DNA of 64,000 bases from Carposina sasakii (lineage: Eukaryota > Arthropoda > Insecta > Lepidoptera > Carposinidae). Position numbers and translations under genes: made by a program. The notes under the pieces are model-generated. The model was not told where the DNA came from and ran no database searches. It saw only the letters and a list, made by a program, of their open reading frames with translations. Location: contig CP053160.1 of the NCBI GenBank assembly GCA_014607495.2, positions 10,354,001-10,418,000 of the forward strand, in the 5' to 3' direction. Shown in pieces: positions 57,857 through 64,000 of the stretch (positions within the stretch are counted from its first letter, which is position 1; the number at the start of each line of letters is the position of its first letter).

Positions 57857-59792
57857 TTAAGCCTGCTTATTAATTCTTATGAAATATGCCTTAAGATAAA
57901 CCAAAGCATTAATAGATTTATCAGACAGCCGGCTCCTAATCTTACTGACCACATTTCCCGATATGGAAAATACCCTTTCATTTTCTGTTGAAGTCGGCTT
58001 GACTGAAATTAATGCTCTGTATAGTGTTTCCAGATTAGGGGTCCTCTTGCCTGTTTTTTCAAATAGCAAAAACTCTTTTTTTATAATTGATTTGGAAAGC
58101 ACCACAGCATTAGTTGATTCACCATTTCTCGAAACACCTTTTATTGCTCTCTCTAATTGAGCTGCAAAGCTGTCTTGTTCAGTTTCTGATTCGCTTACGC
58201 CTGCTTCGACAACTTCTGAGTTATTTCCTGTCGAAGGTTCTGTAGTAGTGGGAACAGTGGGGTATAGACGATTGAATAAGTCTTCAGCGTATCCAATTAA
58301 AAATGTCTTGCTATTATCGGTAAAATAAGCACTCTTTTTGAGAATAAAATTATCGGGGCTGTTTAGGTAGCGTAGCAGCGATATTAGAGGTGTATTCCGA
58401 CGATCTGATATTTTCATTTTAAGAGATTCTACTAACTGAAGAGCCAAAGGGTCATCGATACTTTCTAATTGTTTTAGCAACACATCTGTTATAGCCTCTG
58501 CAGTTAGTAAATTGGCATCTTGTCTGCTCAATGCTTCAACTGTAAGTTTAGTTGGCGTCAATATCAACCGCAATTTTTGTAGTATAGGAATATTTTCCTC
58601 CTTCCATTTAAATGAGCTATCTAAATCAATCAAGGCTTTTTTAATGGAATTTTTTAACTTCAAGAAACGCTTAATCATTGTTAGCATTGAATTCCACCTA
58701 GTTCTGATATCCTGTAATAAGACTAGTTCGGCCCCGAATTCAGTCTTCACATGTTTTTGTAGTGTGATATTTCTAAGGGGACTCTTTCTGAAAAATCTTA
58801 TGATCGAACGGGTCTCATTTAGCACTTTGTTTATGTCGTCAATAGGCTGCAATATAGATTCATCATCAGATTCTTCGTCATCGTTATCAGTGCTGGCTTC
58901 ATCAGAGCTGCTGTGTTCATCGTCGCTAACAGGTGTGTTTCTTCTAGCAACTGTAGTTACTGTTTTTTTTTTTGCAAAAGGTATCAAGAATAGCCAAATG
59001 GATGGCATGGTTTACACAGAGGACCATCTCACAGGGGCTCTCTCTGCCAAATTTTTTCATAACATTTGGCCCGTCGCTTGTTACGGCCAAGACATAATGC
59101 TCGAAGTTTACCCCAAAGTATTTCAAACGCTCCTCTACTATTTCTCTAACCTCTGCGGCACCGCATTTTCCGGGTATGTAAACTAGCCCCAAATTGTAAA
59201 CTTTTGCCTCTGCTGTATGAACACAGACGCTAAAATATCGTCTGTTTCGTATGCTCGTCCACTCGTCAATTGTCACACTTAGCCGGTTTCCTGATGTGCA
59301 AAGCTGAGAAAGCTCTTTTATCATCTCTTTCTCCTTTTGATCATAAAACTTCAATATTAGGTTCATAACTTCGGTTTGGGTCTTTGGAAGTTTATACCCC
59401 TTGGCAGCAAGTGATTCACGGATAAATTCACTTTTAGTAATGCCTCTTATAGTAAAACCATCTTGGGCTGAAAGTTTAGCTAAAATTTCACCTAACGATT
59501 TTCTGGGTTGAACGTCAAATTTCAGTGTTTGCTGTACGTGCATAGTTTCAAAATCACTTCTTAATTTTTTTGGTGCCGTCACCCCGGAACTAGACGAACT
59601 GGTAGATGCTTCTTCTGTGTCCATTTGAACCTCGGTGGATCTTACATCAATTTTGTGTACATGAGCTAAATGCCTCACTAGTCCGCTTGTGTTTGATCCT
59701 TTACAGGCTATGGTTTTAGGACATTTTAGACATTGCGCATTTGAGGCGTCCTTATTTTTCTTGAAATATTTCCAAACTTTGGAAGTTTCCAT
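57857..59792 (-). pseudogene. hAT transposase with BED finger, one frameshift at an A11 run
   Basis: The N-terminus METSKVWKYFKKNKDASNAQ has a BED zinc finger (C-x2-C at QCLKCPK, H-x4-H at RHLAHVH). The RNase H-like core follows: VTIDEWTS with the first acidic residue, SDGPNVMKKFG, and CVNHAIHLAI. After the insertion region comes TRWNSMLTMIKRFL, and the hATC dimerisation end ALISVKPTSTENERVFSISG then SRLSDKSINALVYL. Two frames meet at an 11-A run (58963-58973 on the + strand as T); the break lies inside CKKK. Total about 640 codons, the usual hAT size. It could be a one-base slip mutation, a sequencing error or slippage. Confidence 0.92.
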
Positions 59793-60779
59793 TTTGGTTC
59801 ATTAGTTGTAAAATCTATAACAAGTTCAAGAATTAGTAAGTATTTTAGTTTAGTACCTACAAAATAGCTGACGCAACAGTGGGGAGGCCTATGCCCAGCA
59901 GGGGGTTGATGTGGTTAGGTTAGGCTGATGATGATGATGAAAAAATAGCTGTGTCCTTTTGTATACTACGTTTGGTAGGATTGGTTGGATACGTTTTGTG
60001 TTATTTGTAGTAGATAAATTGCCATAAAACAACGTCTTAATATTATGTGTTTAGTTTAGAACTTTAGGCTTTTGTGGGATTATTACAACATCTGCAATAC
60101 AAATGCAATTAATGAAATCGGTAAATATTTATGCACTAACAATTCTCTTATTTGATTAAAAACAAAAGTTTTATTTCTTTAACATACCTATTCATTTTAA
60201 ACAAAAATATTATTTTGGTAATACAAAAGTACTTACAAAACAAAACAAACACTTGAACTATTTAAATAAATAATAACAATACTTACCTGTTTGTTCTGCG
60301 ATTCTATTACTCGTGCTCACTAAATAGTAAATACACTCACTATGCTGGGTTTATGATCCGACCGATCCGAACACGGCGGGAGTTGAAACATGAATGAACA
60401 AAATACAACTGGGGCCGCGTCGCGCTTGCGTTTGTCGGCAAAAACAAAGGATACCGACAGACACGAGCCGTGCTGTCAAAGGATGCCGCTGCCGCCTCGC
60501 ATTTACAAATAAAGCTAAGCGTAAAAATGTTTATTTAAACTTCTCGATGTCTCGACTTTTCTCGAGCTGAATTTCCCGGGTACGAGACCGACCGATTTCC
60601 CGGGAATTCCCGGGATCAAACCCGGGAACAAACCCTATCCATGATCCATCCATCCAAACCATGAAAAAGGATAAACAAATAACAAAAAACCACAATACAC
60701 TAAGTATCTTGCAAAAACTAGGTTATGAAAAAAAGTCACTATCTTGGATTAAAAGTCATTATCTTAGGTTAAATCACTA

Positions 60780-61050
60780 TCAGAATACTGTTAAGTATCT
60801 CACACACTAAACGGAGAAACCGAAACTCTACTCAACATAAATAAACATAAAAATTCACAAACAAACCGACCGCCAAAACAAACGAACGCCATATTGGATT
60901 TACTTTGCTTGCTGCTGTGCTGCTGTACCACACGGTCGTGCCATTCACTCACAAAATATGTCTCTCTCAAACTGCAGTATTGGACGTTGGCATGTGCGAA
61001 GAAGATATCCGAATGAGAATGCGCTAACATTTTTTGCTTCAAAAACGTTG
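60780..61050 (-). promoter_or_regulatory. possible distal 5' exon/promoter on the minus strand
   Basis: On the minus strand the block ccaatatggcgttcg resembles an insect transcription start with a YY1/Pho-like site. It lies upstream of Vrp1 with only the hAT element and AT-rich DNA between. A candidate for an untranslated first exon of Vrp1; weak. Confidence 0.25.
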
Positions 61051-61112
61051 TAAACCAAGGATGTTATATAAAAATGGAGTTGTAAACCAAGGAGGTTATA
61101 TAAAAATGGACT
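61048..61112. repeat. short tandem duplication, about 30 bp x2
   Basis: gttgtaaaccaagga(t/g)gttatataaaaatgga occurs twice in a row. Confidence 0.8.
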
Positions 61113-61839
61113 GAACCACTCAGCCCCCGGCAGCTCGTACTAACTTGACGGGGCCTGGTCTGTCCTAAACTTACGTAAAAATATCTAAATTTAAGATGAG
61201 TTTAAATTTAGTAAATTTGAATTCAGTGTACGGGTTAATTCATGTACTTTGATCAAATTGGAGAAAAACAACGCCTAAGATATTCTACTTTAAAAAAGGA
61301 ACATCATGACATCATTTAAATCACGACAAACCTATTATTTTTGTTTAAAATAATAAAATAGTTCTTTGAATTTTTAATCTTAGTCGCTAAAGCTATTCTG
61401 ACCGCACTCTTTACCCTGAACCTAAAAAGCCAACACTTTATTCATTGTTGCACATACACAAAAAATACAACCTACAAGATAAAAGAATAGATGCATGTAC
61501 AATGGCAAGCTTATCTCTACAAAAGATCTCTTCCAGCAAGCCAAGCAAGTAAAGAGAAATTATTAACAAACACAGGGAAAATGTGCAATGAAACTAATTC
61601 TACGAGACTATTTATCTAAATTATAAAAAAGGAGAAAAACAAATGACAGCATAGTCAAAGAATGGACAGTTAGTGATCCTTCAGCTTTTTCCCAAATATG
61701 CCATCAGTGCGACAATCTCTAAACGTACCTATGGGATAATTCATTCCAGCTTGTAAATTGAGTAATCTGTGTTGCCAGTATATGCCGTCAAAAGAGAAAA
61801 GAGTGAACGAAAGAGCATAAAATGAATGATACATTTTTT

Positions 61840-62637
61840 TTTAGTTTATCCCGAAGGAAAGGCAAGGGGAACTAAGCCCATACAGCCATTGTCTTTAGTA
61901 AATGATTTCTGAATTTATGGGGTGATAATGATGATGGTGATGAATGGAAACGTCGGGAAAATCCTCAAGAACAAGTGTAAAGTTAGTAAAAATGAAAAAT
62001 TATTGTAGAAACAATTTACATGGGCCCATGAAGAGATCGTATTCCGGCTAAAGTTTTACTCAGCTTACCTGCGTATAAAACCAACATCACAAGTAATCAA
62101 AATATAACTTATCTACCAGAAAACATCACTTTACGGATACATGCAAGCCATTTACAAATAATTTTTGATTTTCACAAGAAAATTACACCCGCTCCCTTCC
62201 AGCTTTTCCCGCCGAATCATTTTTTTTTATTTAGTTTATCCCGAAGGAAAGGCAAGGGGAACTAAGCCCATACAGCCATTGTCTTTAGTAAATGATTTCT
62301 GAGTTTATGATGGATGATAATAATGATGATGAATGGAAACGCCGGGAAAATCCTCAAGAACAAGTGTAAAGTTAGTAAAAATGAAAAATTATTGTAGAAA
62401 CAATTTACATGGGCCCATGAAGAGATCGTATTCCGGCTAAAGTTTTACTCAGCTTACCTGCGTATAAAACCATGCACACGCACTAGATTCACATCACAAG
62501 TAATCAAAATATAACTTATCTACCAGAAAACATCACTTTACGGACACATGCAAGCCATTTACAAATATTTTTTGATTTTCACAAGAAAATTACACCTGTA
62601 CCCTTCCAGCTTTTCCCGCCGAATCTCCCGCCGAATC
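61840..62637 (+). repeat. dispersed repeat, two tandem copies of about 390-400 bp
   Basis: Copy 1 (61840-62227) and copy 2 (62228-62637) share gtttatcccgaaggaaaggc, gggaaaatcctcaagaacaa, tgggcccatgaagagatcgt, cagcttacctgcgtataaaa and tttacggacacatgcaagcc. A reverse copy lies at 1306-1650 and a fragment at 63605-63745 (reverse). Copy 2 keeps a stretch (gcacacgcactagattcac) that copy 1 has lost. Confidence 0.9.
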
Positions 62638-62740
62638 ATGAATGATACAAGAAAAAGAAACTTTTGATTTAATCCCGAAAGAAAGGCAAAAAATCTGTGG
62701 ACCATGCGTTCAAGTCTTTAGTAAAAAAAAATATCTGATT

Positions 62741-63025
62741 AGGCCATCCATGGACCATCCATATATTACGTCACAGGTTAAGGGGGAGGGAGGGGATCGT
62801 CAAAAAGTGACATTGTGTGACAAGGAGGTGGGAGGGGTCCTAAATTTCGTGATGTCACATTTTCATTCAATAATCTCTAAATATAAATTTGTAAAAAAAG
62901 CTAAATGTGACGTCACACTAGGGAGAGGGGGGGTCTCACAAATGTGACCAGCTATGACAAGGAGGGGGAAGGGCAAAAAATCATGAAATTCGTGTGACGT
63001 AATTTATGGATGACCCCTTATGAGG
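62741..63025. mobile_element. foldback MITE ('ggggtcatccataaattacg')
   Basis: The right end is the complement of ggggtcatccataaattacg tcac; the left reads ggaccatccatatattacgt cac. Inner gtcacattt/aaatgtgac arms and G-rich 'gggaggg' tracts. The open frame at 62642-62947 crosses it and has no gene-like content. Confidence 0.75.
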
Positions 63026-63604
63026 GATAGTAATGAACGGAAAAAGTAATGAAACGCTGACGACTCCAAAGTCTCCTTTATTTTTAAGTATAATTAAAAA
63101 GCTTTTAGAGGCCTCCTAAACTTAAGTAATTTTACGCTTCTAATGTCATAAACTTCCCACCAGAATAGCTTTTTACGCATAAACCTACAGTGAATTGAAA
63201 AGTTGAAACGTCAAATTAAATTAAATTTAGTCGCAAACTGTCAGAAAAGTGACTGCCAGAATAGCTTTTGACATGATTAAACCTAATTTTTTAGGTTTAA
63301 ATTGTAACTGCCGGAATCGACCTTACTGTGTAGCTTCAACAAAAACTATTTTATAAATTAAACGAAATCTTCGTTCCCCAACACACTAAAATAATAATCG
63401 AAAAGTATAAAGTTTTGGAGCCATAAAATGATCACACTCTTTTAGAGTTCAGCGATTTCAAAGGGAGAATATGACCATCTGTGGCAACTGTCATTGCTGT
63501 CCAATGTTCCCATGATAAAGATCCATTAGTCTTCTATAAAAAGTGTTAAAACATTGCAATTTAATCTGGCAACTTATCATATTTCTATTTAAAAAGTTTA
63601 AAGT

Positions 63605-63745
63605 TAGTCACTGAGGATTTTCCCGACGTCCATTCCATTCATCATCATCATTATCATCCATCATAAATTCAGAAAATTTACTAAAGACAATGGCTGTATG
63701 GGCTTAGTTCCCCTTGCCTTTCCTTCGGGATAAACAAAACTATTT
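63605..63745 (-). repeat. fragment of the 61.8-62.6 kb family, reverse
   Basis: Shares gaggattttcccgacg, aaagacaatggctgtatggg and ccttgcctttccttcgggat, in reverse orientation to the tandem pair 1 kb away. Confidence 0.8.
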
Positions 63746-64000
63746 AAAAAGTTCGTTCCCCGCTTTGGTCCGATTCACACCCCGATCCCTATACACCCCG
63801 TTTTACGGTATGTACCTTGGACGAATTATCAATGGACAGAGCTCTTTGATTTCTATCGTGTCCGTTTCTTGTTAGTGTGCAGTCTAAGAATGTATTAGTG
63901 TGAGTAACTAGTGCGTGCCACGTGGCTAAACTTAAAGACTATCGAGATCGATAGAAAGTTTATTGTAGTTCATAGGATAGAAATAAAAATCGGTATAACT
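63746..64000. other. window end, no supportable gene
   Basis: Less repeat-like and less AT-rich than its surroundings. It could begin a promoter or 5' UTR of a gene to the right, but no exon is visible inside the window. Confidence 0.3.

Larger units (their letters stand above)
57267..60637 (-). mobile_element. near-intact hAT transposon, 3371 bp
   Basis: Bounded by a perfect 8-bp target duplication tccatgat (57259-57266 and 60638-60645). Terminal inverted repeats begin tagggttt at both ends. Subterminal regions are rich in ctcgag and cccggg words. The transposase lies on the minus strand (59792-57857). Between it and the left end is an A-rich array of about 100-bp units (57466-57760). The clean duplication and the single coding break suggest recent insertion. 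Confidence 0.95.

Noticed and set aside
58512..59186. 224-codon + frame
   Set aside because: Antisense of the hAT transposase.
62642..62947. 101-codon + frame
   Set aside because: Spans a foldback element; Gly/Arg-rich only because of gggaggg tracts.
1..64000. CRISPR array, operons, prophage or other prokaryotic systems
   Set aside because: Spliced genes, lepidopteran repeats and hAT/SINE elements show this is insect nuclear DNA; the tandem repeats seen have no spacer structure.

Overview
This is nuclear DNA of an insect, almost certainly a moth or butterfly. It holds two intron-rich genes facing tail to tail, in AT-rich sequence packed with interspersed repeats. Those repeats include the 'cactgctggacgtaggcctc' SINE-like family, the 'ctagtggacgcccgcgac' LINE-tail family, tRNA-headed SINEs and many foldback MITEs. 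Nothing prokaryotic, viral or CRISPR-like was seen.

Region 1 (3.0-15.5 kb, + strand) is the insect BuGZ/ZNF207 gene. It encodes two C2H2 zinc fingers, a low-complexity Pro/Met/Ala-rich body and the Bub3-binding GLEBS motif. Eleven coding exons join with matching phase. Its 3' part is unusual. One exon is tandemly duplicated (8548-8619 and the start of 9591-9768). The gene can end in two ways: run-on to a stop at 9791, or a splice to a last exon at 14002. The donor-plus-stop segment is itself repeated in tandem, and a MITE sits in the third copy.

Region 2 (15.5-21.6 kb) is intergenic and made mostly of foldback elements, including a TATCGATA-rich 0.8-kb one.

Region 3 (21.6-56.3 kb, - strand) is verprolin/WIP (Vrp1), the WASP-interacting regulator of Arp2/3 actin assembly. 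Nine coding exons join in phase: a polyproline plus WH2 start, proline-rich middle exons, the WASP-binding exon, and a terminal exon. The main discovery candidate is in the terminal exon. The Vrp1 frame stops at a TAG (22734-22736), but exactly that frame stays open for 312 more codons to 21795. This suggests stop-codon readthrough, or an alternative splice form, giving a long acidic C-terminal extension.

Region 4 (56.3-64 kb) holds a 3.37-kb hAT DNA transposon with a perfect 8-bp target duplication and a transposase broken only at an A11 run, followed by further repeats. The 18-kb second intron of Vrp1 also carries a deleted hAT derivative with its own perfect 8-bp duplication, a non-LTR reverse-transcriptase fragment, SINEs and an unclassified TIR element.

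Exon limits come from reading splice sites and phase by eye. No transcripts or database searches were available.
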